From: DASXMX01 sp036794395
GTDB lineage: Bacteria > Planctomycetota > Phycisphaerae > Tepidisphaerales > Tepidisphaeraceae
Direction: 5' to 3'
NCBI GenBank assembly: GCA_036794395.1
Contig: DAIRGS010000108.1
Coordinates: 1-21,770, forward strand
Length of the DNA stretch: 21,770 nt
Numbering within the stretch: the stretch's first letter is position 1; each line of letters opens with the position of its first letter. Shown piece by piece: positions 7,796-14,118 of this stretch. A program made the position numbers and the translations under genes. The notes beneath the pieces were generated by a model. It saw only the letters and a program-made list of their open reading frames with translations. It was not told where the DNA came from and did no database searches.

Positions 7796-8866
7796 ATGAA
7801 ACGAAAACTTCAAAACCCAATTATGCTGGTGGCCCCGCTGCTGTTGCTCATGCTCGGCGCGCGGGCCGTGGCCGCAAGCAATGGCGTGCGGGATGAGGCG
7901 CACTTCTTCTCGGCCAATGCGATTTCGCAGGCGGAGCAGCGGATCCAGCAGATCGAGCAGAAGCATCACAAGGATCTGCTGGTCGACACGCTGCCGACGA
8001 TTCCGCCCGATCTGAAGGCCCAATACGACCCGCAGAATAAGGAAGCGTTTTTCGAGAAAATGGCCAGCAGCCGGGCGAAAGCACAGGGCGTGGATGGGGT
8101 GTACGTGCTGATCACGCGCGACCCGCCGCACTTGCAGGTGATGCCAGGCAATAACACCCGACAGAGGCTGTTTCCGCTTGCCGATCGCGATGCGGTGCGC
8201 GACCAGCTCCTGACCGCTTTCAAACAGGAAAAATACGACCAAGGCCTGCTGGATATGGTCGGTGCAATTCAGCAGAAGATGGACGCCAATGCGCGCACCG
8301 CCGGAAGCAGCAGTAGCGGTAGCGGTACAGTTTTTCCCGGAAACAATGCGCCGCGAAGCAACGGCCCGGTATTTCCCTCTCAACCGCGCGGATGGAGTTT
8401 CGGTAGCCTGGCCTGCATTCTGATTGCGGTCGTTTTGTTTGTGGTCTTCATCCGCGGCATCTTCGGTCGTTCGGGGGGAAGCGGTTACCAGGGTGGTGGG
8501 TATCCGCAAGGCGGCGGCTATCAGCAAGGCGGCTATCCGCCGGGCGGGTACCCGCAAGGTGGCGGATACGGTGGCGGAGGGGGCGGCGGTTTCGGACGGG
8601 GATTCCTCGGCGGCCTCTTAGGCGGCGCGCTCGGTGGCTATGCGGCCGAAAAATGGACCGAGCATGGCCAGCAGGGTGGCGGTTCTGCACCTCCAGCCTC
8701 GGGAGGCGGCGGTGACTCCAGCGCCCCGGCCGATACCAGCTTTGATTCCTCGGGCGGTGGCGGTGACTTCGGCGGAGGGGGTGGTGGAGGCGGAGATTCC
8801 GGCGGTGGAGGCGGTGGCGACTTCGGCGGAGGCGGCGGTGGCGATTCCGGTGGTGGGGATTTCTAA
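7796..8866 (+). CDS. TPM-domain protein with membrane segment and glycine-rich tail
   Basis: A 356-residue paralogue of the preceding gene, probably in one operon (13-base gap; CGGAG upstream of ATG 7796). The signal peptide is at about residues 1-27 ('MLVAPLLLLMLGARAVAA'). The TPM domain runs from 'NGVRDEAHFFSANAISQAEQ' to about residue 165, and contains 'GVYVLITRDPPHLQVMPG'. A single hydrophobic segment at about 202-221 ('LACILIAVVLFVVFIRGIF') is followed by a low-complexity tail (about 227-356). The tail has GGGYPQGGGYQQGGYPPGGY-like repeats, a 'GRGFLGGLLGGALGGY' glycine-zipper-like stretch, and a terminal (GGGGDF/GGGGDS) array. The predicted topology is an extracytoplasmic TPM domain anchored by the membrane span. 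The substrate is unknown. The tail is simple-sequence DNA and prone to length variation. Confidence 0.85.
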   Translation: MKRKLQNPIMLVAPLLLLMLGARAVAASNGVRDEAHFFSANAISQAEQRIQQIEQKHHKDLLVDTLPTIPPDLKAQYDPQNKEAFFEKMASSRAKAQGVDGVYVLITRDPPHLQVMPGNNTRQRLFPLADRDAVRDQLLTAFKQEKYDQGLLDMVGAIQQKMDANARTAGSSSSGSGTVFPGNNAPRSNGPVFPSQPRGWSFGSLACILIAVVLFVVFIRGIFGRSGGSGYQGGGYPQGGGYQQGGYPPGGYPQGGGYGGGGGGGFGRGFLGGLLGGALGGYAAEKWTEHGQQGGGSAPPASGGGGDSSAPADTSFDSSGGGGDFGGGGGGGGDSGGGGGGDFGGGGGGDSGGGDF

Positions 8867-8929
8867 CCCGCCGGTCGCGATTTTTTGAGATGTTGGTCGT
8901 GAGGCCGCTACGCGTGCGGGACGATATCC

Positions 8930-8990
8930 AAAAACGTAAAGACGTAAAACGTAAGTGATTTCTTACGTTTTACGTCTTTACGTTTTTTTT
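8930..8990. terminator. Bidirectional terminator, 26-bp perfect stem
   Basis: Arms 8930-8955 and 8962-8987 are exact reverse complements, with a 6-base loop. The right arm runs into eight T on the + strand (8983-8990), and the left arm starts with a run of A that gives a T-tract on the minus strand. It separates the convergent TPM operon and murJ. The stem is built from the word ACGTAAA repeated in both arms, and the murJ stop codon (8978-8980) lies inside the right arm. Confidence 0.92.
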
Positions 8991-10747
8991 CGTCTGGGCA
9001 TGAAGTGCTTCATCGTTTCCACGCCCATCAACGTACAGGCGCCGATGTAAACGGCTGCCCCAACCGCCATCACCATTGCCATTTGGATTGCCCATGCCGC
9101 CCGGCTTGCGGCATGTGGATAGATGGGGGATTGCCGGACCAGCAAACAAGCGGCGGTCATCAGCCCGGTAGCCGCGAGCATCTTTAGGACTGGGCGAAGG
9201 CTTTTTTCCAGCCCAAGCCCGCCCAGGCGGCGGTCGAGCATATAAAGCATGACGACCGATTGGGCCGCGAAGCTGACCATCGTGCCGACGGCCATTCCCG
9301 CTTCACCCAGCGACGTCCATACGAGCGGCAGCTCGACAACCAGATTCACGCCGAGCGTTACAATCGACATCACCAGCGGCGTCTTGGTGTCGTGTAGCGC
9401 GTAATACGCGCGGTTGAGAATCTGCTGAAGGCTGAATGCCCAGATCGCGGCTGAATAAAACAGCACCGAGCGCGAGATCAACATTGCATCGGCGGCAGTC
9501 ACCCAGCCATGCTGGAAGAAAAATTTGACGGCCGGCTCGCGAATGAGAATTAAGCCGACGCTCGCGGCGAAACCCTCGAAAAGCGTCGCCTCGATGCCCT
9601 GACGAAGCACTGATTTGAAATGCTCCCGGTCCTTATCCAGTGCCACCGCGCTCAGATTGGGAAAGATTGCGGTGGCCAGGGCGATGGCGAAAACCCCCAG
9701 AGGAAACTGGTAAAGAAACTGTGCCAGGTTGAGCCGGGCGGGCGCGCCATTGACCATCGGGTACACAAAGCGATGGCCCAACATCGTAAAATGCGTGACG
9801 AGCTGGCCCGCCGCGTCTTTATCCTGCATAAGCAGGACACTCATGCCTTTATCCAGCAGCACCGAAAGCTGGAGCACCCCAGCCCCGATCGCAACGGGGA
9901 CCGTGAGCTTAAGCATCCTACCAACCGCGGGCGTCCAAACGTGCAGCACGGGCTTAAAACGAAAACCCGTTGCCCGCAGTGAAGGAAGCAGAATCATCGC
10001 CTGCATCGCCCCTGCCACGAGCACGAACGCGCTGAGCCAGTAAGCAAGTGTGGTTTGTAGCTGAAGCGTGGTCTGCTCCGGCAAGCCTCGATGCAAATGC
10101 AGCATCTTCGCGCCCACCAAAACGACCGCGACATGACACACATTCAGGATGATTGGCGCCGCCGCCGGCGCGCCAAATCGCTTATGCACCTGAAGGATTG
10201 CGCCCAGGAAAGCTGTCCCGCAGATCAGCAAGACGTACGGCAGCATGATCGCCGTGAACTTCAGCGTGAGCAGCCGGCCGAGAACAATCTCATCCGCGGG
10301 TCTGGCGCTATTGAAGTGAATTAACGCCAGCAGAATCCCCTCGCCCAGGACCGTCAATCCCAGCAGGAACATGCACAGCAAATTTACGCTGGCGGCGGCA
10401 AAATCGTTTGCCGATTGTTGAATGGCGTTCGGGTCGCTCGCTTCAATCGCCGAGGGATCCTGTTCGCGCTTTACCGCCTGGGCGTATAACGGGATGAATG
10501 CCGCCGCGAGCGCGCCTTCGCCAAAAAGCTTGCGAAACAGATTTGGAATTGTGAACGCAACCGTAAACGCGGACGCAACCGTCTGCGTCCCCAGATAGTG
10601 CGCCGCCACAATCTCGCGGCCGAGTCCCGTGATCCGACTGATGAGGGTAAGCCCGCCAATCAGCTTGGCGTGGCCGACAAATGATGCGGAGCGCGCCGGC
10701 TTGGAGGAGTTGTAGTTGAGTGAAACGGGAATCGCAGGCTGGGACAT
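8978..10747 (-). CDS. murJ: Lipid II flippase MurJ (MviN family)
   Basis: A 589-residue polytopic inner-membrane protein that flips lipid II outward for peptidoglycan synthesis (MOP exporter superfamily). The N-terminal family signature is clear: 'LTLISRITGLGREIVAAHYL', then 'VAFTIPNLFRKLFGEGALAA' followed by 'AFIPLYA'. About 14 hydrophobic segments follow. A second typical block, 'QILNRAYYALHDTKTPLVMS', lies near residue 400-425. ATG 10747 is preferred over TTG 10765 because a purine-rich AAGGAAAAGG lies immediately upstream. The gene lies 98 bp downstream of thiE on the same strand, with a 9-bp hairpin in the gap. Its last codons (MPRRKKT) and stop are encoded inside the shared terminator stem. 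Confidence 0.96.
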   Translation of the reverse strand: MSQPAIPVSLNYNSSKPARSASFVGHAKLIGGLTLISRITGLGREIVAAHYLGTQTVASAFTVAFTIPNLFRKLFGEGALAAAFIPLYAQAVKREQDPSAIEASDPNAIQQSANDFAAASVNLLCMFLLGLTVLGEGILLALIHFNSARPADEIVLGRLLTLKFTAIMLPYVLLICGTAFLGAILQVHKRFGAPAAAPIILNVCHVAVVLVGAKMLHLHRGLPEQTTLQLQTTLAYWLSAFVLVAGAMQAMILLPSLRATGFRFKPVLHVWTPAVGRMLKLTVPVAIGAGVLQLSVLLDKGMSVLLMQDKDAAGQLVTHFTMLGHRFVYPMVNGAPARLNLAQFLYQFPLGVFAIALATAIFPNLSAVALDKDREHFKSVLRQGIEATLFEGFAASVGLILIREPAVKFFFQHGWVTAADAMLISRSVLFYSAAIWAFSLQQILNRAYYALHDTKTPLVMSIVTLGVNLVVELPLVWTSLGEAGMAVGTMVSFAAQSVVMLYMLDRRLGGLGLEKSLRPVLKMLAATGLMTAACLLVRQSPIYPHAASRAAWAIQMAMVMAVGAAVYIGACTLMGVETMKHFMPRRKKT

Positions 10748-10780
10748 CCTTTTCCTTTTTCGCAATCCACTGTCACAATT

Positions 10781-10800
10781 ACTCCATCCTTGGATGGAGT
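10781..10800. repeat. 9-bp hairpin between thiE and murJ
   Basis: ACTCCATCC (10781-10789) and GGATGGAGT (10792-10800) are perfect complements with a 2-base loop. No T-run follows on the minus strand, so it is not a standard terminator. It could be an operator or an mRNA element in the thiE-murJ spacer. Confidence 0.6.
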
Positions 10801-10837
10801 GACCGGAGGAGTTACTTGCCAGTCAGAGTCATCCGTC

Positions 10838-10905
10838 GTTCGCCCTCACCCCAGCCCTCTCACATTCGGCAGGCTCAGTGCAGGCCCGGGGGGAGAGGGG
10901 GAAAG
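10838..10905. repeat. Dispersed repeat forming the thiE 3' end
   Basis: The segment starts 'CCCTCACCCCAGCCCTCTC' and ends 'GGGGGGAGAGGGGG', a C-rich/G-rich inverted pair that encloses 'GGCAGGCTCAGTGCAGGC'. It resembles the CCCTC...GAGGG repeats at 18560-18592 and 18696-18729. It overlaps the thiE stop codon and supplies the protein's low-complexity tail. Confidence 0.55.
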
Positions 10906-11946
10906 AGCGGATAGGTTAGCTTTTAGTCTTTCAGCTGCGGCTCTGGGATCCTCAGTATCTAAAACCGCTGCAGTTACCGCGACGGCTTGTACGCCCGTCG
11001 CAATAACTTCATCGACATTTGCCGCGTTAATGCCCGCAATGGCCACGGCGGGAATCGAAATCTCGCTGGCTGCCTGTCGCGCATACTCCAGCCCGGCGAC
11101 GAAATCCCTTGGTTTGGTGGCGCTTCGATAGGTGGGGCCCACTCCAATGTAATCTGCCCCATCCGACTGGGCGCGTCTGGCCTGCTCGATGTTGTGCGTG
11201 CTTACACCCACGATTTTGCCCCGGCCAACAAGCTTGCGAACCTCCGTTGCCGGGAGGTCTTCCTGACCCACATGCACCCCATCGGCTCCGCTCAACAGCG
11301 CGATGTCCGCCCGATCATTAATGATGCAGAGCCGCTCGTGCCGGCAGCACAGCTCTACCAGCTGCCGGGCTCGATGCAGCAGCTCCCGGCCATCCACTTC
11401 CTTCTCCCGAAGCTGAAGGCAATCCGCTCCGCCCAGCAAAGCCAGCTCGGCGGCCTCCAGCCAGGGCCGCCTGCAGCATCGTTCGGTGATCAGCACATAT
11501 AAGCGCACATTCGCAAATCGCTTTGCGGGGCAAAGCGTCCGTGCGATCCGCTGTTCGACGTCGTAAAACCGATATCGAAGTTGCTCAATACGTGCGGCAT
11601 CGGAGGCCGAAACGGTCTTGAGATACTCCTCGATGGCACGCAGCGCTTCTCCAAGCCGCTTCCCGGCCGCCGTCACAACGTCCGCGATATCCGCACGTTG
11701 CAGCTCGCCTTCGGTCTTGTTGGTCGTCCCGACATCGCCCGGCGTATCGCGATGGGCAATCGCTTCGGCCAGCAAAGCCCTCAGCACATCGGCCATTTCA
11801 TGCCGGATCCCTTTGAGGGATGCGGAGAGCTTGCGGTCATCCAGAATAAATCGAGCGTAATCCTCAAGCACGCGCAGTGCCTCGCGCGCCCGGTTGGCGT
11901 TCGCGTCCAAAAGCCTCAACACAGCGCCATTTATGTGAACAGCCAC
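10846..11946 (-). CDS. thiE: Bifunctional ThiD2-ThiE: HMP-P kinase-like domain plus thiamine-phosphate synthase
   Basis: Joins HMP-pyrophosphate and thiazole phosphate to give thiamine phosphate. From GTG 11946 the product is about 366 residues, longer than ThiE alone (about 210). Residues about 8-140 match the ThiD2-type domain ('LRLLDANANRAREALRVLED', 'RADIADVVTAAGKRLGEALR'), described in other fusions as an HMP-P kinase. The ThiE barrel then shows 'LQLREKEVDG', 'INDRADIALLSGADGVHVGQ', 'VGVSTHN', 'GADYIGVGPTYRSATKP' and 'IPAVAIAGI', so catalytic and phosphate-binding segments look intact. TTG 11973 is also open. GTG 11946 is chosen because a perfect TATAAT (minus strand, 11956-11961) ends 9 bases before it. 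The last ~18 residues (SPSPPGPALSLPNVRGLG) are encoded by a dispersed repeat. No TPP riboswitch was recognised upstream. Confidence 0.93.
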   Translation of the reverse strand: MAVHINGAVLRLLDANANRAREALRVLEDYARFILDDRKLSASLKGIRHEMADVLRALLAEAIAHRDTPGDVGTTNKTEGELQRADIADVVTAAGKRLGEALRAIEEYLKTVSASDAARIEQLRYRFYDVEQRIARTLCPAKRFANVRLYVLITERCCRRPWLEAAELALLGGADCLQLREKEVDGRELLHRARQLVELCCRHERLCIINDRADIALLSGADGVHVGQEDLPATEVRKLVGRGKIVGVSTHNIEQARRAQSDGADYIGVGPTYRSATKPRDFVAGLEYARQAASEISIPAVAIAGINAANVDEVIATGVQAVAVTAAVLDTEDPRAAAERLKANLSALSPSPPGPALSLPNVRGLG

Positions 11947-11955
11947 GAAGCGACG

Positions 11956-11961
11956 ATTATA
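11956..11961 (-). promoter_or_regulatory. Candidate thiE -10 box
   Basis: A perfect TATAAT on the minus strand ends 9 bases before GTG 11946. No good -35 hexamer was seen at 16-18 bases. The spacing fits a leaderless thiE mRNA. Confidence 0.45.
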
Positions 11962-12078
11962 AGACCAAGACAAAAGAATGCACCGACCCGCCCTCCGGGC
12001 TGCAAAGGAAGATCGATGAACCGTCGCAAAGAGCAGTTCAATAAAGGGTTAAGAAACCTGTCGCGCCGGCGAACCAGC

Positions 12079-12108
12079 TTGTACACGATCCGCCCGACGC
12101 TCTACAAT
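12079..12108 (+). promoter_or_regulatory. Candidate sigma-70-type promoter for the DNA methyltransferase
   Basis: TTGTAC (12079-12084) and TACAAT (12103-12108) are 18 bases apart. The -10 box ends 9 bases before ATG 12118, which favours that start and a leaderless mRNA over ATG 12016. Confidence 0.5.
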
Positions 12109-12117
12109 TCCGATGGA

Positions 12118-13047
12118 ATGCCTGAAACAAATCAGATTATCTGCGGCGACTCAATCAAGACCCTCAACGATGGCCCCGAGGCTTGGATCGACCTGGTTTT
12201 TGCCGATCCCCCATTCAACATCGGCTACCTCTATCACGGCTACGACGATGACCGCAAAGCCGAGGATTATCTCCAGTTCAGCACCGATTGGATGAAGGCC
12301 GTTCATCGCGCCCTCAAGCCCAATGGCTCGTTCTATCTTGCGATCGGCGATGAATTTGCGGCTGATCTGTGCGTTATCGCCCGCCGGCAGATCGGTTTCA
12401 ATCTTCGCAACTGGATCATTTGGCACTACACGTTTGGCCAGCAGCCCAAAAACAAGTTCGCCCGCAGCCACACGCACGTCCTTTATTTCACAAAGGACGC
12501 TAAGGAATTCACCTTCAATCCAGACGCAATCCGCGTCGCTAGCGCTCGTCAGACGACTTATGGCGATTCCCGGGCCAACCCCAAAGGCAAATTGCCGGAT
12601 GATGTCTGGTTCCTCCGTCCGCAGGAAGCCGATGCGCCGATGTTCGATCACTCGTGTGATACATGGAACGTCAGCCGGGTCTGCGGAACGTTCAAAGAAC
12701 GCGAAGGCTGGCATGGCTGCCAGATGCCGATTGCCGTGCTCGATCGAATCATCAAATCCAGTTCAAACCCGGGCGACATCGTCGTCGATCCATTCAATGG
12801 GTCTGGAACGACCGTTGTGAGTGCAGCCCTGCTGGGGCGGAAGTATGTGGGCATCGATCAATCCGAAGAATATGTCGGCTACGCCCGCAAGCGATTGGAG
12901 CACGCCCTGCTGAGCGCCAATGCCAGCAATCCAGTTGCTGCCGCGACCCATCCAGGCCGGGCATCGAAGGTGATGACTGAAACCGACGCCTTCGGCCGCA
13001 AACGAGTCCCCCGCGGCCCGCGACGTCGAGCGGCCAAGTCCGCCTGA
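12118..13047 (+). CDS. Orphan beta-class site-specific DNA methyltransferase
   Basis: A 309-residue S-adenosylmethionine-dependent DNA methyltransferase (N6_N4_Mtase family). Motif IV 'DLVFADPPFNIGYLYHGY' comes near the N-terminus. Motif I, 'DPFNGSGTTVVSAALLGRKY' plus 'VGIDQSEEY', comes near the C-terminus. This IV-before-I order defines the beta class, as in CcrM, M.HinfI and YhdJ. DPPFN is more typical of N6-adenine enzymes, but N4-cytosine cannot be excluded. The central 'FARSHTHVLYFTKD' block and a distinctive 'EREGWHGCQMPIAVLDRI' are conserved-looking. The tail after residue ~275 is basic (RGPRRRAAKS). An alternative ATG at 12016 has an AAGGAAG ribosome site and would add 34 basic residues. 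ATG 12118 is preferred because of the promoter 9 bases upstream. No restriction gene lies nearby, so an epigenetic or regulatory role is inferred. The recognition site is unknown. Confidence 0.9.
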   Translation: MPETNQIICGDSIKTLNDGPEAWIDLVFADPPFNIGYLYHGYDDDRKAEDYLQFSTDWMKAVHRALKPNGSFYLAIGDEFAADLCVIARRQIGFNLRNWIIWHYTFGQQPKNKFARSHTHVLYFTKDAKEFTFNPDAIRVASARQTTYGDSRANPKGKLPDDVWFLRPQEADAPMFDHSCDTWNVSRVCGTFKEREGWHGCQMPIAVLDRIIKSSSNPGDIVVDPFNGSGTTVVSAALLGRKYVGIDQSEEYVGYARKRLEHALLSANASNPVAAATHPGRASKVMTETDAFGRKRVPRGPRRRAAKSA

Positions 13048-13067
13048 AATAGCCGTCGGCGTAGACC

Positions 13068-13223
13068 ATGCACTGTAATGGTAGCGCTTCGGCTGGGCAG
13101 CGCCCCGCCGTCCATGCGGCAAAAGCTTTGCAAACGTGGCCGTCCTCGAAAAGCGGCGCTGCATCGGCGGCGCGTGCGTCGAAAAAGGCATGATCCCCGC
13201 CAAAGCCCTTCACGAAGCCCTGT
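13068..13223 (+). pseudogene. sthA: 5' relic of an sthA-like pyridine nucleotide transhydrogenase flavoprotein
   Basis: Two adjacent frames together encode the N-terminus of a class-I pyridine nucleotide-disulfide oxidoreductase. From ATG 13068 one frame gives 'GSASAGQRPAVHAAKAL', matching the GxGxxG FAD motif of the family (GSGPAGQ...AAK) with key Gly/Pro changed. From about 13133 the next frame gives 'NVAVLEKRRCIGGACVEKGM' and then 'IPAKALHEALF', matching the family block VAVxEK...GGxCVxxGTIPSKALREA. As in SthA, the second redox Cys is absent. Restoring one base near 13131-13133 joins the frames with the expected number of residues between the AAK and VAV blocks. The rest of the gene (about 400 codons) is missing, and the remnant runs into the 3' end of the toxin gene. 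It is a decayed fragment, not an active enzyme. Lipoamide dehydrogenase is a less likely parent. Confidence 0.72.
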
Positions 13224-13534
13224 TCAATCGAAATGGCGCGGCGGCCGGCGGGCGCCGTGGCGAACAGTTACCACGAAAACGGTGTCGGCCTCCACTCTAT
13301 AATAGATGATGAAAGGCCGAACAGTCAGGGCGTGAATCTGCAGGTTCCTCTTACGACTACGCCCTGCGATCCTGAATCGTTGCGGCATCGATTGAAGCCC
13401 ATCGATTTTATTCAGCAGTCGCTGGCGAACCAAAGCGGCTATTTGCGGTGAATCACGGTGAATAAATTCGAAAATATCTCGTCTAGATCGCGCAAAGACC
13501 GCTCAGTAAATTTGATCCGGTGCGTGTTGGTCAT
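13224..13534 (-). pseudogene. parE: ParE/RelE-type toxin with a one-base frameshift
   Basis: ATG 13534 overlaps the antitoxin stop (ATGA) and starts 'MTNTHRIKFTERSLRDLDEI' followed by FSNLFT, a typical ParE N-terminus (strand plus helix). That frame stops at 13439. The adjacent frame, from about 13454, continues 'DSPQIAALVRQRLLNKIDGL', then 'VRPFIIYYRVEADTVFVVTV' and 'RHGARRP', the diagnostic ParE C-terminus. It stops at 13224. The span is 311 bases. One added base near 13454-13456 gives 103 residues, the normal family length. The break lies beside an imperfect 10-base tandem duplication (CGGTGAATCA, CGGTGAATAA; 13446-13465), though that duplication alone does not produce the needed shift. 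It is either an inactivated toxin or a base error in a draft assembly. Confidence 0.82.
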
Positions 13535-13782
13535 TCCGCCCGGCCCGGATACTTGGCACTAATTCGAGCGCGAACATCCTCCCAGTCCTCTACCTGGCCG
13601 TGCTCGATTTGATCTTCAGATTCATCAATTGCATCGAGCGTGGCCTCATCGAGTTCACCTGGTGAAATCTCGTTCAGCGCATTGAGCGCCGCGCGCAGGA
13701 CTTCATCCGGGCTCGTATATTGGCCCGATTTGAGCTGATCTTCCAAAAGTCGTTGAGTTTCTGGACCAAGCGTAATGTTCAT
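13531..13782 (-). CDS. parD: ParD-family antitoxin
   Basis: An 83-residue antitoxin of the ParD type, expected to bind and neutralise the downstream toxin and to repress its own promoter through a ribbon-helix-helix N-terminus. That N-terminus is 'MNITLGPETQRLLEDQLKSG', continued by QYTSPDEVLRAALNAL, a close match to the ParD/CC2985 pattern. The acidic C-terminal half (EISPGELDEATLDAIDESED and on) is the usual toxin-wrapping segment. Start ATG 13782 is preferred; ATG 13785 is immediately before it, and both follow GGTGGAG (minus strand, 13787-13793). Longer upstream readings run through non-coding palindromes. An extended -10 (TGGTATAAT, 13796-13804) lies directly upstream. It overlaps the toxin start by four bases and appears intact while the toxin frame is broken. 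Confidence 0.88.
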   Translation of the reverse strand: MNITLGPETQRLLEDQLKSGQYTSPDEVLRAALNALNEISPGELDEATLDAIDESEDQIEHGQVEDWEDVRARISAKYPGRAE

Positions 13783-13795
13783 CATGCTCCACCTG

Positions 13796-13804
13796 ATTAT
13801 ACCA
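13796..13804 (-). promoter_or_regulatory. Extended -10 promoter of the parDE-like locus
   Basis: TGGTATAAT on the minus strand is a perfect extended -10 element. It ends 10 bases before ATG 13785, so transcription would begin within or just before the start codon region. No good -35 is seen, as is usual for extended -10 promoters. Confidence 0.55.
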
Positions 13805-14118
13805 ACTTTCCGCCTGGTTTTTGACGCTCCGCGGATTCCTTGATCCGACTCAGCGGAATCGGCAATCACTTTGATTTGGGGGATGAGCGTTTGCGGGCCA
13901 AATTTACCGCGCGCCCCTCCCTGTGAATCTGGGAGGGCGCCCTCCAATATGGACGGGGGCGGATCAGACGACCGCTACGCCCTTTGCCAGCGTTTCAAGC
14001 TAAAACATTCTTGTGGCCGGCAGGTATCACCCTTAGACTTTTGCGACAATCGATCGGCGTCTCAGAACTGGGCCGCCACATCCAACCTAATACGGCCACA
14101 CGCCGAGGAGAAACATTC
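13805..14118. other. Intergenic region with a GC-rich palindrome
   Basis: No gene is supported here. GGAGGGCGCCCTCC (13932-13945) is a perfect 14-bp palindrome. It is overlapped by an alternative 10-bp stem, GCGCC(C)CTCCC (13911-13921) with GGGAGGGCGC (13931-13940), with one bulged C. The two folds compete for the same bases. The region separates the divergent antitoxin and oxidoreductase genes and could hold operators for either. A TAATAC -10-like box (14088-14093) precedes the oxidoreductase. Confidence 0.5.

Noticed and set aside
7793..8557. A 254-codon minus-strand frame opposite the second TPM gene
   Set aside because: The + strand has a signal peptide, TPM domain and operon context; the minus frame has none.
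11581..12117. Long 5' extension of the methyltransferase frame through the thiE coding strand
   Set aside because: The extension is antisense to thiE. The real start is 12118 or, at most, 12016.
11947..12117. TPP riboswitch ahead of thiE
   Set aside because: No THI-box core (CTGAGA...ACYTGA type) recognised, and the -10 box is only 9 bases from the start.
12763..13213. Two minus-strand frames overlapping the methyltransferase 3' end and the sthA relic
   Set aside because: No motif, no ribosome site, and they run across motif I of the methyltransferase.
13446..13465. 10-base tandem duplication as the cause of the toxin frameshift
   Set aside because: Removing 10 bases shifts the frame the wrong way; restoring the family frame needs one extra base (or loss of 2, 5, 8 or 11).
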